A stretch of DNA of 64,000 bases from Apostichopus japonicus (taxonomy: Eukaryota; Echinodermata; Holothuroidea; Aspidochirotida; Stichopodidae). The notes beneath the pieces were generated by a model, which worked only from the letters and a program-made list of their open reading frames with translations, did not search any database and was not told where the DNA came from. Made by a program: the position numbers and the translations under genes. Below are positions 1 to 12,562 of this stretch, one piece after another (the stretch's first letter is position 1; every line of letters begins with the position of its first letter). The DNA is taken from NCBI RefSeq assembly GCF_037975245.1, contig NC_092576.1:18089611-18153610 (forward strand), in the 5' to 3' direction.

Positions 1-3000
1 GAGAAACATAAGGCTTAAGTCGGTTATAATGTATGACTTTAGATGGAATGGAAGATTTACTCAAATCTTGTAATTGATAAGTTACACCATTGTTCATAAC
101 TCTAATTACTCTATGAGGACCTTTCCATCGAGCGGCTAACTTATCACGTTGCTTAGCTGGATCGTTTACCCACACTAAATCTCCAACAACATAAGGTAGA
201 AATCGAGTCTTCAACTCTACATAATCAGCCTGTTTTTCTTGAGCTTTCACCAATTCTTGGCCAACAATCTTACTAGCTTCTTTCATACGTTTAGTGATGT
301 CATCAACAAAATCACCATAGCTACTATGACAACTGTAACCAACTGGAGTGTCACCAAACATAACCTCGAGGGGCATTCGAGCTTCTCTGCCATTCACCAG
401 AAAGAATGGTGAGTAACCAATGCTAGAATGGACACTAGTATTATAGGAAAAAGCGATATGATTGAGCATCTTATCCCATTGGTTACCAGTTGAGAATAAT
501 CTCTTACTCAATTCACTCTTAAGTGTTCGATTGAATCTTTCTACCTGACCATCTGATTGTGGGCGATAAGGACTAGTACGAGTTTTCACTATTCCCATTA
601 GTTTACACAATCTATGCACCAACTTGGATTCAAATTGTTTACCTTGGTCAGTGTGTAATACTTCTGATATCCCATGTTCGCAGAAATACTTATCAAATAA
701 ACACTGTGCAACAGTCTCTGCTGTTTGATCTGGCAAGGCATACATATTAATGTATTTAGTGAAGTAATCAGTTACAACCAACACATATCTATTGCCATTC
801 GTAGTTAGGGGTAACTCAGTTATATCAGCAGCAACTCTCTCAAATGGTTTGTTGACTATCATTGGCTCTAAAGGAGCACGAAAAGGTGGATTTGGCTCTC
901 TCCTAGCTTCACAGGCAATACATTGCTTACAATAGTGCTGAATATCTCGCATCATATAAGGCCAATAGCAACACTTGTCAGCACGAACACAAGTTCTCTT
1001 AGTGCCGAAGTGTCCAGTTAGTGGACTCCCATGTAGGTGTTTCAACACGTCTGGTACAAGAGATTGAGGCACTACTACTTGTACACCGTAATCACCATTA
1101 CGACAAAGTATCCCGTTATACAACTCTAACCTGGGGAATTCCCGCCATAACTTTGACAGGTAAGAATTTCTCATATTTTTCAGAGAACCACGAGAGGGTC
1201 TAGACTGAGTTTCAAACCAATTGACAACTAAAGCTAAATCAGGATCATTTCTTTGTTGTTGCTTTATATCCAGATCATTGAATAGACCACTAGCACATGG
1301 TTGTACTGAAGCAAATAGAACACCCTCAACATTCCATGAGGCTAAACTTGCTTCATTGTCTCCACGTACATTAATATCTTCGCTAGATTCATGGGGGGGC
1401 AGACGTGAAAGCGCGTCAGCATTTTGATGTTTACGACCTGCCCTATGAATGATTTTCCAATCCAAAGGATCTAATTCGGTAACCCACCGGGCTCGACGAC
1501 CGGTACCATCATTCTCTAGTGAGGTATTCCTTAAACTTTGAAGGGGCTTATGATCAGTGACAATTGTAAAGTGTGACATGCATAAGTAATGTTTGAAGTG
1601 ACGTACAGCCCACACAATGGCCCAGAATTCACGATCAAATGTAGACCACTTACGCTGAGGTGGAGTTAATGTACTACTAGCATAGGCTATGACTCTCTCT
1701 TTACCATCTTGTTCCTGAGCTAGAACAGCACCTACAGCTGTTTGAGAAGCATCAGTATACAACACAAAATCTAACCCAAAGTCAGGAAAAGCCATCACAG
1801 GAGGATTAATCAATACAAACTTTAGATATTGGAAAGCTTCCTCACAATTATCATGCCAAACAAACACGGTTTCCTTCTTGATCAGGTCATTCAAAGGGGC
1901 AGCTTTCTTTGCAAAGCCCTTAACAAATCTTCTATAATAAGAACTCAAACCTAGAAAAGACCTGACTTCTGTTGCATCTTTAGGAATTGGCCATTTGGCA
2001 ATCTTTTCTATGTTCTTAGGGTCTGGCTTAATGCCACTTTGGGAAACCACATGTCCCAGAAAAGTAACTTGGCTTTGAAAGAAGTGACATTTGCTGGGTT
2101 TGAGTTTTAAATTTGCACTCCTCAGACGAGTGAACACGTCCCGTAAGTTACCCATCTTGTTTTCGAAGTTGGTACCAAAAACAATTACATCATCAATGTA
2201 AACTAATGCTTTGGACCAATGCAGTCCATGTAATACTAACTCCATCAATCTTTGAAATGTGGAAGGGGCGTTAGTTAAACCCATGGGCATTACTTTAAAT
2301 TGGTACAAGGTATCACCAGTAGTAAATGCAGTCTTTTCTTTATCTTCCTCATTCATTTCAACCTGCCAAAACCCACTAGCTAAGTCCATAGTACTAAAGA
2401 GCACATTTCCCGATAATGCATCTAAGGTATCATCGATCCTGGGAAGGGGGTGAGAATCCTTAACTGTAACTTTGTTCAGTTTTCTATAATCCACACAAAA
2501 TCTATAAGTACCATCTGGTTTCTTAATCATCACTATAGGAGAAGACCATGGTCCATAACTTTCTTCTATCAAATCGTTTTCCATTAAACGATCGCATTGA
2601 TTTTGGATTTCTTCCCTCATTTTTGGGGTCGAGCGATAAGCTCGCTGTTTAATAGGGGTAGAAGAGTCAGTCTTAATAGAGTGAGTGACTAAGTTTGTAC
2701 GGCCAAAGTCAGTACTGTTTGCACTGAACACATCACTGAACTCTTGCAGTAAGTTTTGGGCCTGTTTACGTTCCGTCTCAGATAACCTAGATTTTGACAA
2801 ATCAAAGGTAATGGGCTGATCGACTGACGAAGAAGTATTGACTGAGTGACTACCTAGAATCTCATCATCTACAATGGAGAAGCAATTATCTTGATCCCCT
2901 GTGAGTGAAAAACATTCACCTAACACCATTCCTGGTTCTAATACACAAGGTTCATCTGATATATTCATGACCAGGATAGGAGCTAATCCTTGCCTAACAG

Positions 3001-3640
3001 TAGTCACCACCCGTGCGATGAACACTCCATTGTTAGCTGGTTCTATCAACACGTTTGTTCCTTCCGGCAACATTTGGAACTCAGACGTATGTATACGAGC
3101 TAACAAATTACACTCAGATTCGGGTGGTATCACCAGGGTTTCACCAGAAGTAGCCTGGTTTACCAGGGGAATGTGATCACAGTGCTCACGAACAAATGGA
3201 ATACATTCATGACTATCACCTATGCTAATACACTGCTTATTCATTTCTATAACCACACCATTAGTAGTCATAAAGTCACAACCAAGAATAACTTTTTGAA
3301 CCAGATTCCTAATTACCAGAATATTTATATCGAAGGTTCCCTGTAATGTGGTAATGGTAACCTTCATAGAACCAAGGCATTCTAAAGTTTGATTCCCTGC
3401 CGCATTTACCTTAACATTGGATTGCTCAAGAGGTAAAGCACTAAGATTTGAATGACTTAATCTGAAATCATCATCTATAACCGTCACAGTGGCTCCTGTG
3501 TCTACCAAAGCTTTAACACTTACCCCATTGATACACACAAATATTAGAGGTTTTGGAATATCGGTGGAAACATTTATTTGTGGGGTCAAATTAATTTGAG
3601 CTGACGGCTGACCCTTGTCATCAGCTACTGCATGTTTAAA
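1..3640 (-). CDS. pol: Ty3/gypsy Pol polyprotein (protease-RT-RNase H-integrase), partial
   Basis: This is the polyprotein that matures the particle, copies the element's RNA and integrates the cDNA. Reading the minus strand, an aspartic protease motif ALVDTGA lies at about 3491-3510. The reverse transcriptase catalytic box YIDD is at 2189-2200, within ALVYIDDVIVFG. An RNase H segment with DASQTAVGAVLAQ and TDHKPL follows at about 1535-1790. The integrase HHCC zinc region is near 900-1045, and the DDE residues are near 828 (AADITEL), 640-660 (HTDQGKQF) and 540 (SDGQVERFNRTLK). A GPHRVIRV...NRLKPYV tail reaches base 1 with no stop, so the C-terminus and downstream LTR lie outside. The domain order RT-RNH-IN is typical of Ty3/gypsy. 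I saw no stop or frameshift, so it looks young. Pol is in the -1 frame relative to gag and has no start codon of its own at the junction. Confidence 0.93.
3599..3640 (-). promoter_or_regulatory. -1 programmed ribosomal frameshift signal between gag and pol
   Basis: On the minus strand the heptamer TTTAAAC occupies 3640-3634 and is read T TTA AAC in the gag frame, the canonical X XXY YYZ arrangement. Slipping back one base gives TTT AAA CAT and enters the open pol frame. A seven-base spacer is followed by AGCTGA (3626-3621), which is fully complementary to TCAGCT (3604-3599). Within the loop, TGAC (3620-3617) and GTCA (3612-3609) can also pair. Slip site, spacer and stem-loop are all where a -1 signal needs them. 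Confidence 0.8.
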
Positions 3641-4884
3641 TCCCTAGAAGAGTTATCAGCAAAAGTAACTCTTCGTGGCGAGGAGGACCGTGATCTGTGC
3701 GATTGATCACGATAGTTGGAGTTACCCTGGGCTTTAGGTGTCTGTTGATAATCTGAGTTCCCATGAGGACTTGGTGACCTTTGAGACTGAACCCTAGGAC
3801 TGGGAGAACGGATTACAGAGCGATGGGGGCTAGGCGAAAAACGCCTGGATTCATGTGAGTTAAATCGATGAGGGCTAGGCGAAAAACGCCTAGATTCATG
3901 TGAGCCTGTGTTATGTGGAGAAGGACCACGCGTCGAATGGCCAGTCCTATAAGGAGAGGGACTTCGAAAAGGCTGACGAAATTCATTATTACGGGGTGAA
4001 TAATGACGATATCTAGATTGGGGGGACCTATAATTTTGATCATAAGCACCTTCGGACCGAGAGTCTTTTGAGGATGAGATAAATTCTCCTACCTTAAGAC
4101 ACAGGTTACTAACCTGTTCAGTCAAGCTTGTCACAGACTGAACTAAAATTTTGGTTTGGTCAGGAACATCTGCATTAAGTGTTCCCACTAAGGGTTGTGC
4201 ACCGGGTAAGGTTGAAGGATAAGGGGGAATAACCATAGTTGGAGTTGAACCATGCATCCTGCTCGCCTCTATTGCACGCTCAGCCTGCATGGAAATGCGC
4301 AGCGCCTCTTGTAAATTTGTTACGCCATGTTCGTGGCATTTTTGTACCAGGGCTACATCTAAACCAGCCAAAAATCGACGAAAGATTTCACATTGCTGTG
4401 CCCTTTCATCATAATCAGGGAATGCGTCTGCCACAAGGCGTGTTAGCTCAGCCGCATAAACCTGTATAGCTTCACCAGGATAACGGGGTCGGGCATTTAT
4501 GAAGGCTTGAAAGGTCGCTTTGTGCTGACGCTGACCAAAGACGTCCTTTAACTTTTCCTTAACAAGGGAAAAATCATTCTTAATTCCCTGAGATAAGCTG
4601 TCCCAATAACAAAATGCACCACCAGCTAATCTAGAGGGGAGAAGACGTGGAACGTCTTGCGGACTGACATTATTGGCCTGTAAGGCAATCTCAAACCTAC
4701 GACACCATTGTGAAAAATCTTCACTGCCTGTACCCAGAAAAGGTGGGGGAAGTTCAACCCTAATATTATCATAATGGGGTGGTGCCATCATTTCGGTAGT
4801 ATCACCCAATAGTAGTGGGGACCTTATAGTGTTACGAGAACTGGAGCCTCTACGTCTAGGCATAAAGTTTTTGGCGAAGAACAA
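3625..4884 (-). CDS. gag: Ty3/gypsy Gag capsid-like protein
   Basis: A 419-residue open frame immediately upstream of pol on the minus strand. Residues about 60-205 match the retrotransposon Gag/capsid fold, with the SQWCRRFEIAL, FCYWDSLSQGIKNDF and REAL-like (NLQEALRISMQAERA) segments in order. The protein should assemble the cytoplasmic particle that packages the element RNA. I see no CCHC zinc knuckle. The C-terminal third is instead rich in Arg, Ser and Pro, with repeated RRFSPSPHR and RSPSP units; a 51-bp nucleotide duplication near 3826-3930 produced two of them. This basic tail may replace the zinc knuckle in RNA binding, which is inference. The frame ends in TAG at 3625, nine bases past a UUUAAAC slip site, so Gag is the main product and Gag-Pol the minor one. 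The ATG at 4884 is the first in frame after the apparent 5' leader. Confidence 0.92.
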   Translation of the reverse strand: MFFAKNFMPRRRGSSSRNTIRSPLLLGDTTEMMAPPHYDNIRVELPPPFLGTGSEDFSQWCRRFEIALQANNVSPQDVPRLLPSRLAGGAFCYWDSLSQGIKNDFSLVKEKLKDVFGQRQHKATFQAFINARPRYPGEAIQVYAAELTRLVADAFPDYDERAQQCEIFRRFLAGLDVALVQKCHEHGVTNLQEALRISMQAERAIEASRMHGSTPTMVIPPYPSTLPGAQPLVGTLNADVPDQTKILVQSVTSLTEQVSNLCLKVGEFISSSKDSRSEGAYDQNYRSPQSRYRHYSPRNNEFRQPFRSPSPYRTGHSTRGPSPHNTGSHESRRFSPSPHRFNSHESRRFSPSPHRSVIRSPSPRVQSQRSPSPHGNSDYQQTPKAQGNSNYRDQSHRSRSSSPRRVTFADNSSRDLNMQ

Positions 4885-5720
4885 TGAAATTCAGTTTCAC
4901 CAGTTTAAAATAAATACAATATCCTAAAAATATATATACCAGTTGGGGGTGCCTGTAAACAGTCTATACTCAACAATATGTGTACCAGAATGGATAATCT
5001 GTGACCACACTAGGCTATTTGGCCTTTTAAAGAAAACTGTTTCTAACAATTCAAAATTTCAGGTAGATAACCAAACATAGGGGAGTGAAAAGTGGGAACG
5101 AGGGTTAAAAATATTACGAATATTATTTATCATCTAAATAATTCAACTTACTCAAGTAATATATCGTATAATACAGTATTTTAATAAACTGGTACTGGTT
5201 CTGGTACTGGTAGTAGTGGTACTGGTTATGGTTAGGACAGGCGCCGTTGTGTTGGGCTCGTTGGTTAGGCTTCGTTAACGTCGGGCCTACACCTAAATTT
5301 GTCGCTAACTCCCAAATCTGGTGTCTATCCTAATTTAATTCTCTAATTCACTTTTATGGGTTGATCTTCGTTCCTAAGCACTTAAAAAAATTCTAAAGTA
5401 TAATCTAAACTACAAACAAAAACTTGGTAGAAGTACTGCACTCAGACATCAACGTCTACGGACCTGGATAGGCATCGGCATCTCCCGAAGTCTACAGACG
5501 TAGAACAGTAGGCTCCGTAATTTATATTTACGTCTGTAGACTTCGGGCTCTTTACATTTTAATTATCTCAAGTTCCAAAGTTATAGTTTTATCCTGAATC
5601 AATAAAAGAAGACATATATTATCCAGTACCCGCTTTTCCTGATTATTTCCCGTTTCACGCTCGGATCTACGGTATCAGTGTAAGGCCGGGTTTACCGTTC
5701 CCGAACTACCTAAAATAAGC
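4885..5720 (-). other. Leader and probable 5' LTR region of the gypsy element (boundaries unresolved)
   Basis: This stretch lies upstream of gag on the minus strand, where the 5' leader, primer-binding site and LTR should be. I could not place the LTR ends because the partner LTR is outside the window, and no primer-binding site is obvious. It contains a short GGTACTGGT-type repeat at 5190-5225 and a strong hairpin at about 5495-5549. Confidence 0.45.
5494..5550. repeat. Perfect inverted repeat (hairpin) upstream of the gypsy element
   Basis: CCGAAGTCTACAGACGTA at about 5495-5512 is repeated as its exact reverse complement at about 5532-5549, giving an 18-bp stem with a loop of about 20 bases. 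It lies in the likely LTR/leader, so it might be an RNA structure of the element or a separate small palindrome. Confidence 0.75.
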
Positions 5721-5724
5721 CTTA

Positions 5725-5968
<244 letters not shown>

Positions 5969-6789
5969 GAAAACCAGAGAAATAAGATACGACTCATAAT
6001 TGAAAAATAAGGAGTAAAGTTTTAGAAAATGTATTAGAATTTCGGTCACCTTGGGGCCTTCGTTAGCAATACTTGGCAGTCGAATGAAAATGAAATGAAA
6101 ATATACTAACACAATGAAAGTATGACGCTAGATAAGTGTAAGTTGCATTGATGGAATTAAAACCAAATAAACCATGACTATACAGGAAGCGGATGAATGA
6201 GCAAAGAACGGATAACTTGTTTGTAGAACTGATAGTTGTTAAGGCACTTAAGGGGTCCCAAGTCTTTGTCGAGGCCGGTGACTTAATACGAAAGATCCAA
6301 TCGATTTCTTTACGTTTACGTTCAGTAGCGAGCCTGAAGTTGGGGGGGGGAGGGGGAATGCAGTGGCTGAAATTCCAACTTGATGGGTTTTGGAGCCAGA
6401 AAATTCCGACTGCTGCCTTGTACCCCCACCCGCACTACTCGTGAACGATACGGTCAGTGTTAGTCAGACATCCCATCTTTCGCGACTGCAATTTTGTTCC
6501 GAATTTTTTGCGGTACATTTGTAGCACTGGCCCTCACTTCACAAACTTATTATTCACTCTGGTAAAGCGGGTAAGCAACTGAGTTTAGTTATCTGCTTGA
6601 TAGGCTACATAGACTACTAACTACAAAAGCTATGTTAATGTAACAATGGGGAAAACCTTTTTTTCAACAAATTATATTCGACGACATAGTGAATTACCCC
6701 AAAATACAGTGCTTTTTCCTAGCGCGCTTAATATTATTTTCTTGGGGGGGGGGGGGGGCTATTTATCACTCACATGTTCACTTCATTCC
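5969..6789. other. Anonymous stretch
   Basis: No gene or recognisable element seen. It holds two poly-G runs, near 6345 and 6745-6757. Confidence 0.5.
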
Positions 6790-7125
6790 AACTGAGCATT
6801 GGGAATGAAATGAATACTTAAACATTTTGCAGAAAAATGTTGAGTTGACGACTGATACGATAAGTTATCAATTAAACATTTTGCAGAAATTTTTCAATTG
6901 CTCCATTGGAATGAAGTGAACAATTGAACATTTTGCCAAAAAATGTCCAATTGACGAGATAAGATATGTTGTCAATTAAACATTTTGCAGAAAATTTTTC
7001 AATTGCTCAGATGGAATGAAGTGAACAACTGAACATTTTGCAGCAAAATGTCCAATTCACGAGATATGATAAGTTGTCAATTAAACATTTTGTAGAAAAT
7101 TGTTCAATTGCTCAGTTAAAGCAAC
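6790..7125. repeat. Tandem repeat, about 105-bp period, three copies
   Basis: The landmark GGAATGAA recurs at 6802, 6908 and 7013. Each unit holds two ATTAAACATTTTGCAG-like blocks and ends in TTCAATTGCTC. The copies have diverged by substitutions and small indels. No coding potential. Confidence 0.85.
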
Positions 7126-7474
7126 TAAGAAATCCAATTTTTTTTTTTATTTTTTGTAAGATTTTATCTTGTTATCTAAACAATTTACTGAAAAATTTCA
7201 CCCTATGGGGCAAAGTTTTTCTCATGTCGATGGCACTTTAAAGCTTCCGTAGATAAGCATTGAGCGTTTTTATCGTATACGTTGTACAGTAGTTTTATTA
7301 GGCGTTTTTTTTACAGTATTCAAAATCACACGAAGTTTTGTATGGTGGAGTATAAAGATCGCGAGATGCAATTTCTAAATTTGACAAGGAAAACGTGGTA
7401 AATATGACTGATTAAAGGTCAATTTTGACCAAAAATTGTAGGTCACTCACAAATTACAAGAATATATGAAATTA

Positions 7475-7532
7475 GAGTGCGACAGTCGGAAAAATTAGAG
7501 TGAGAGAGTCGGAAATTCGGACTGTCGCACTC
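7475..7532. repeat. Short inverted repeat
   Basis: GAGTGCGACAGTCGGAA and its near-perfect reverse complement (16 of 17 positions) flank a 24-base loop. The loop itself contains a second, diverged copy of the left arm. Confidence 0.7.
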
Positions 7533-7784
7533 AAATTTTCCAACTATCATCAGTTTTACAAAGATTAGGGGTGGGGTGTGAGACACCCCCACCCCTCTAG
7601 CGACGTCCCTGAGTGTACGTATACACACGGCACGTCGAATAATAAACGGGCGAAACTCGCAGTGTCCTGCATTACCATTGAACTTCTGAGTTCGTATATT
7701 TTTCAAGAAACCGACACGGATACATACGACAACGTATACCAATATGTAAATGTCTCTCAAGATCGGTATGTCATAGGCACCTAG

Positions 7785-7960
7785 ATGACTGAATTTCCCA
7801 GTGAGGTAAAATTCCTCCTAGATGGTAATCAAACGGTTTAAGAATTTTACCCAAAGGTGACCATATTTTAATATGGAGCATATATGGGGCCAATACATCA
7901 TAACTTTAAGCCTTCGAAATAACCTATTGTAGTTGCATATAACAAGGTTTGAACCTAACT
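7785..7960. repeat. Dispersed repeat, copy 1 of a pair
   Basis: Shares CCCAGTGAGGTAAA, a TGGTAAT block, CCAAAGGT and GGGGCCAATACA, in the same order and orientation, with 61352-61470. The family was not recognised. Confidence 0.65.
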
Positions 7961-10900
7961 GGAGACCAAAACTTCCCCGTATGCAACACCTTTGAAAAAT
8001 AAAGAGGTGCGGGGGGGGGGGGGGGTCGGAAAGAGGATTCAAGAAAGTTTGTAATATATAGGCTTCTTAAATAGTGCAGTTCCTAAAGGGTCTACTCGTT
8101 TGTATTGGGTTTTAATGCCTTCTGAATCGCTTAATTTTCAAACAGTTTCTGTGAAGACTACTATATTTCAGTCATACTTTCTCAAGCGTGGGCACAATGC
8201 CTAAGCGTGGGCACAATAAAGTTACTGTCACACATGCATGTTAACCAAAATGTATATGTGTAGTGTATGCGGCTGCGTGCAGTACATATTTTGTCTATGT
8301 ATATATGTTAATCGTAATGTCTCTTTCCCGTGTTGATAGACGGGCTATAGTATGGGGTGCCTCCTATGATAGTAAGAAACCCGTTACCATTAAGTACCAT
8401 TGACGTACCCATCTGTGGCGTCGCCAAGGGGGGGGGGGGGGCTGGGGCCTGAAAAAAATCGTGCCCCCAGGTGCCCTTCCCCTTCAGATGCGGTTGTAGT
8501 GTTAAAAAAAATACTCAGACAAAAAACTTTATTTGCCTAAATAAATTAAAAACATCAATATTGGACAGATGCAAGCCCGAAAATTACTTCAAGTTGCTAA
8601 ATATAGCACCAGATTGCATCTGAGGACCCTTAAAATTGATCCAAAATTCACAAAGTGGAAGGGAGAACTTTCCCCTATCACCCCTCCCACAGGACGGCAT
8701 TTAACAATACACATTGTGCCTCCATAAGTAAGTGATGTTCCCCCCCCCCCCCCCTGTACTACATGAAATTGGACAGTAGTGATGGATGAAGAACCCGAAG
8801 TACATCTGTTTTTCCGTATCACATATTATTTCACAAAAATTACAAAATTTAAACCCCAATGACGTGCGGGCATAATCTATACGAATTCAATACATCACTA
8901 ACTATAGGTGGTGGCGAGATCCTCAACCCTAAATGTGATAGATTTTGTGTATAACTTCTGCATATCAGTTTCCAATCTTATTTCCGAAAATTTTAATCAA
9001 TAAGAAGTGCTGAATGTGAACAAATCCTAAATGAGAGTATATGCCTAGAGTCGGCGAATAAACAATTTTGGTTGTAAAATGTATACATGATATTTTTCTC
9101 AAATTGATACATATGACCTTGAATTTTACCCATCTTTTTAATTGTGTTAATGACAATGACATATGTAAAGGAGGATTTTGTAACACCTTTAGATCCAGAG
9201 ATATGTGTGTTTTCCACGTCGCAAAAAGTACGCCCTCTATTCCATCTTGTTGCTAAAATGTGTTTTTTCCCTCTTTTGTTGGAGACTAGGTATTTTCCTT
9301 TATATTGTAACATGATTCAGCTAGGAGTTGATCACAATGCACAGAGTAAATTGGTAAATTTGTATAATTATATTCCAAACAAAATTGAAATAACCCTATC
9401 AATTAGACACAAGCATTTTACTGTTTTCCAAAATTATCATGGAAGTTTGATGTATTTTGCCACATTAGGAGGCTTTAAATGTATTGTCAATGTTAGTGCG
9501 ATTAATTAAGTGAAAATAGCTATGGCTGTAGAAAATCGGAGGGTTGAGCGCCGTAGGCTAGGACTATATTGTAATGGACTTGTCGCAACAGAAATGTGTA
9601 TGTGTTTGTGTATGGGTGAGGCGGGGGGGGTGGGGATATAATGATATTCTTTATAGCAAGTGATTTTAATGTTATGATCACAAGCTGGCTGAAAAAATAT
9701 ACCATAATATATCTTACAAGCATGCAGCTATTTTTTTTGGTTGGGGGGGGGGTGGTCAGGTCGACCGTTGTTTATATAGGATCAGCAAAGTCGTTGGGAG
9801 CTGGGGTTAGCATCGATGTGGGGCAGATCTCCATGCCCCTGCCCCCATATCCCACCGTGCTACTGTTTACAAACAAGTGAAAGCGAAATTTTCCAAATGT
9901 ATCCATGTAAACCACAAATGAATACTTCTACAGAAAGGCTAACCTAACACAAATAAGACTATAGGCATGCATGTGTGTTTGACAAGTAATACTGATGAGA
10001 ACTCCGCATAGTGCATATTTTTACACAGTACAACTAAACAAGTCTACTACAGTACTATTATAAAAGTTACCAGCGTTAGCCTTTTCACACAATAGATCTA
10101 GCGTATTTTTTCACCTTTCTAGGATTCCAGCATACGTTTTATCAAAAATCGCACCAAATCGGTAATTCACAAAATAATTACTTTGTTTTCTGAAACTTTG
10201 AGACCAAATTACCACTTGGCAACCCAATAAAATATATTTATAGGCTTCCGTGGCTTTTACACTATAATACCGCGTGAACTGTTTTAATATTAATGGGTTT
10301 TTCATACTTGGATTTTTCATTAGGACTGAATCAGCATTTTTGTAAAATCCACAGTTAATTTTCTTGTATTATTTCCTGATTGTTATTAACCGTTTTAACT
10401 TGTTAAAATAATCACTAGACTGCCTATGATATGAATCAGTGCAACGAGCAGTCAACGAATTATTGAAAACAACACATAACAAGTGAGTGAAACTGATTAT
10501 CTAGCGTTTTCTGGGGTTTTATTTTGGCAAATCTAACGTTTTATTGTTACTTGTCGCTGGTAACCCTGATTATTATTATGCTAACCGTAAATGACCTTTG
10601 GCCACCCCGTACTAGTTTTTAGTGATTGACAGATCAGCTGTGCCGCAACCCATTACAACTCCCTGGTAGTACAGTAGATACTGTAGTGTAATCGCACAAA
10701 AACATCGTGTGTTATGACACATGTCACATACGTTGTACTCCCTGTCCCAGGGCAACTCCGAATATTGAGCCCATCGTTTTAAATTCTACACTTGTTGCTA
10801 GCGTCCATACTGACACGATTTTTATCGTCAACTCTTCTTCGAAATCGGGTGTTTTTCGTAAAAAGCATGCATCCTGAATTCCTGACCATCGTCGATACAA

Positions 10901-11173
10901 TACTATATAATAATCATAACTGACCTATGAATCTAACGTAGCATTGTCACTCTAGGCTACAAACTTTGAAAAAGAAAGTTTTGGACCAAATGTACTACTA
11001 GTACGCGATTTCCGGCTGCGAATGACACATTTCCAATCCGAATTTTTTACCGGCCCGGGCAAGGATCAGATCCATAGTACGGCTCGAGTGCAAATGCGAC
11101 TGGATCAATGCATCAGTTTACCCCGTGGAGAGATGATCGTCTGATAAAATCAGAGGACCTGATCTGGATCTTG

Positions 11174-11218
11174 TATAAAAGCACAAGTCCAAGAACAGAT
11201 TTAAGAACTTAGGTAAGT
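11174..11218 (+). promoter_or_regulatory. Possible TATA promoter with a short spliced leader
   Basis: TATAAAA at 11174-11180 is followed about 30 bp later by an AG/GTAAGT splice donor at 11211-11218. This lies about 1 kb upstream of the first exon-like piece of the transposase-like pseudogene, so it could be that gene's promoter and first noncoding exon. The evidence is only motif-level. Confidence 0.3.
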
Positions 11219-12198
11219 GCTAATTTTCAAATTTAATCTTTATAGCAGCAAATATGCTTATATACTTCATTATTGCATACTGTACATGGTGCATATTGCT
11301 ATAATTTATTTCAGGCTTTTCCAGTTACAAACATCCCCCTCCCCCCCCCCAAGAAAAAATAACAAAACAAATAACAGTTTTGGCATATATATGTCCCTGC
11401 ATGGTCCAGTGTGCAGATTTTTACTCACATTTGTTGCTCTCACTATGTGTGATTGTGGGAACTAGGGACTGTGGCCCAATGGCTAGGAAAATTATTGAAG
11501 GTCAGGCTATTTTATTGAAGTTAATGAGTTTTGTCCTTTTTTACAAGTTGTACTGAAGTTTGGTAGAACAGTACCATTTTGACAAAATATTGTCAACTAA
11601 AAATTCACTTTTCAACATTGCAGCATTGATACTGACATTGGAGAAGTCCTTTCCCTCCATACATCCACATACAGTACCTCTCAGATGTGCAAGATTTCTT
11701 AACAGGGCTACACAGTCTGCATAAAGTACTAACCTCAGAAGCAATCAATCACAACAATATTGTCTTGCCTGATTGCAACTCCATTGTGGAAATAAAACCT
11801 GAAAACTTTGTCCCTTTGGTTGTGGTCAAACAGTGTGTCAATAAAGGATCATATGACACCTAGCCAGTTCCTATCACAGTGTAAGGCAGTCTATACTGCA
11901 GCAACCAACAGTGAATATATACAGTCTTCAAAAGCAGGGTTAACCACAGAAAGGGAGTAAAACTGTTGAGCAGTGGTCATGCTCTGAGGACTTACTCTTT
12001 CAATGCATGCCTTTGGATACTGTTTCACCAGGGAGCTGCTAGTAGCAGCTCCCTGGCTCATGTTATTGTGGTGTGCAGCTGAGTAAATGAAGATTTAGTT
12101 GTGCTCATTTGTCATTGTGCTCCACTTTAATGGGAAACAAAATGTGTGAAGGAAACCTAACAAATTTTAACAAATTACCAGTTTTCTGTCAGAATGTA

Positions 12199-12441
12199 AA
12201 GAGGATGATCCTGACAAATTGGACATTGAGCCAACTCTTTTCTCATCTCCACACAAAAGCAAGGGAAATACATCCCTACCTAATACACTTAAAAGGAACG
12301 TGAGCATGGATAATGAAATGGAAAATTTGGAAGAGGAACCAACTTTAAATAATCATACTAAAACAAAACTTTCACTGTCGTTTGAATGGGGCAGTCACTG
12401 TGAGTCACAACATCAGTACTATTTCTCCAGATACAACAAAT
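12199..12441 (+). pseudogene. Putative N-terminal exon of the DUF7869-like pseudogene
   Basis: After TTTTCTGTCAG, one frame stays open for 81 codons (ECKEDDPDKLDIEPTLF...), rich in Asp, Glu, Lys and Ser as expected of a disordered N-terminus. It ends at TGA. A neighbouring frame continues the low-complexity Ser-rich sequence to about 12560, so a frameshift is likely. There is no domain match, and it is assigned only by position and acceptor. Confidence 0.45.
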
Positions 12442-12562
12442 GATTCGCTGCAGTTGTACCTTGACATAAGTTCAAATGGAAGTAGTAGCAGTAGCTTTGG
12501 TATTGCCAGAGATTTTTCTGCATCAATTTCTTCATGTGATCAAAACCTTTTTTATTCACCAG

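Larger units (their letters stand above)
7126..11160. other. Intergenic/repeat-rich stretch without a recognisable gene
   Basis: Only short, codon-poor frames occur. The stretch holds a hairpin at 7475-7532, a dispersed repeat at 7785-7960, and G/C homopolymer runs near 8010, 8429, 8740, 9622 and 9744. Confidence 0.5.

Noticed and set aside
1021-3176. Plus-strand frames within 1-3600
   Set aside because: Antisense shadows of the gypsy pol, which is clearly read on the minus strand.
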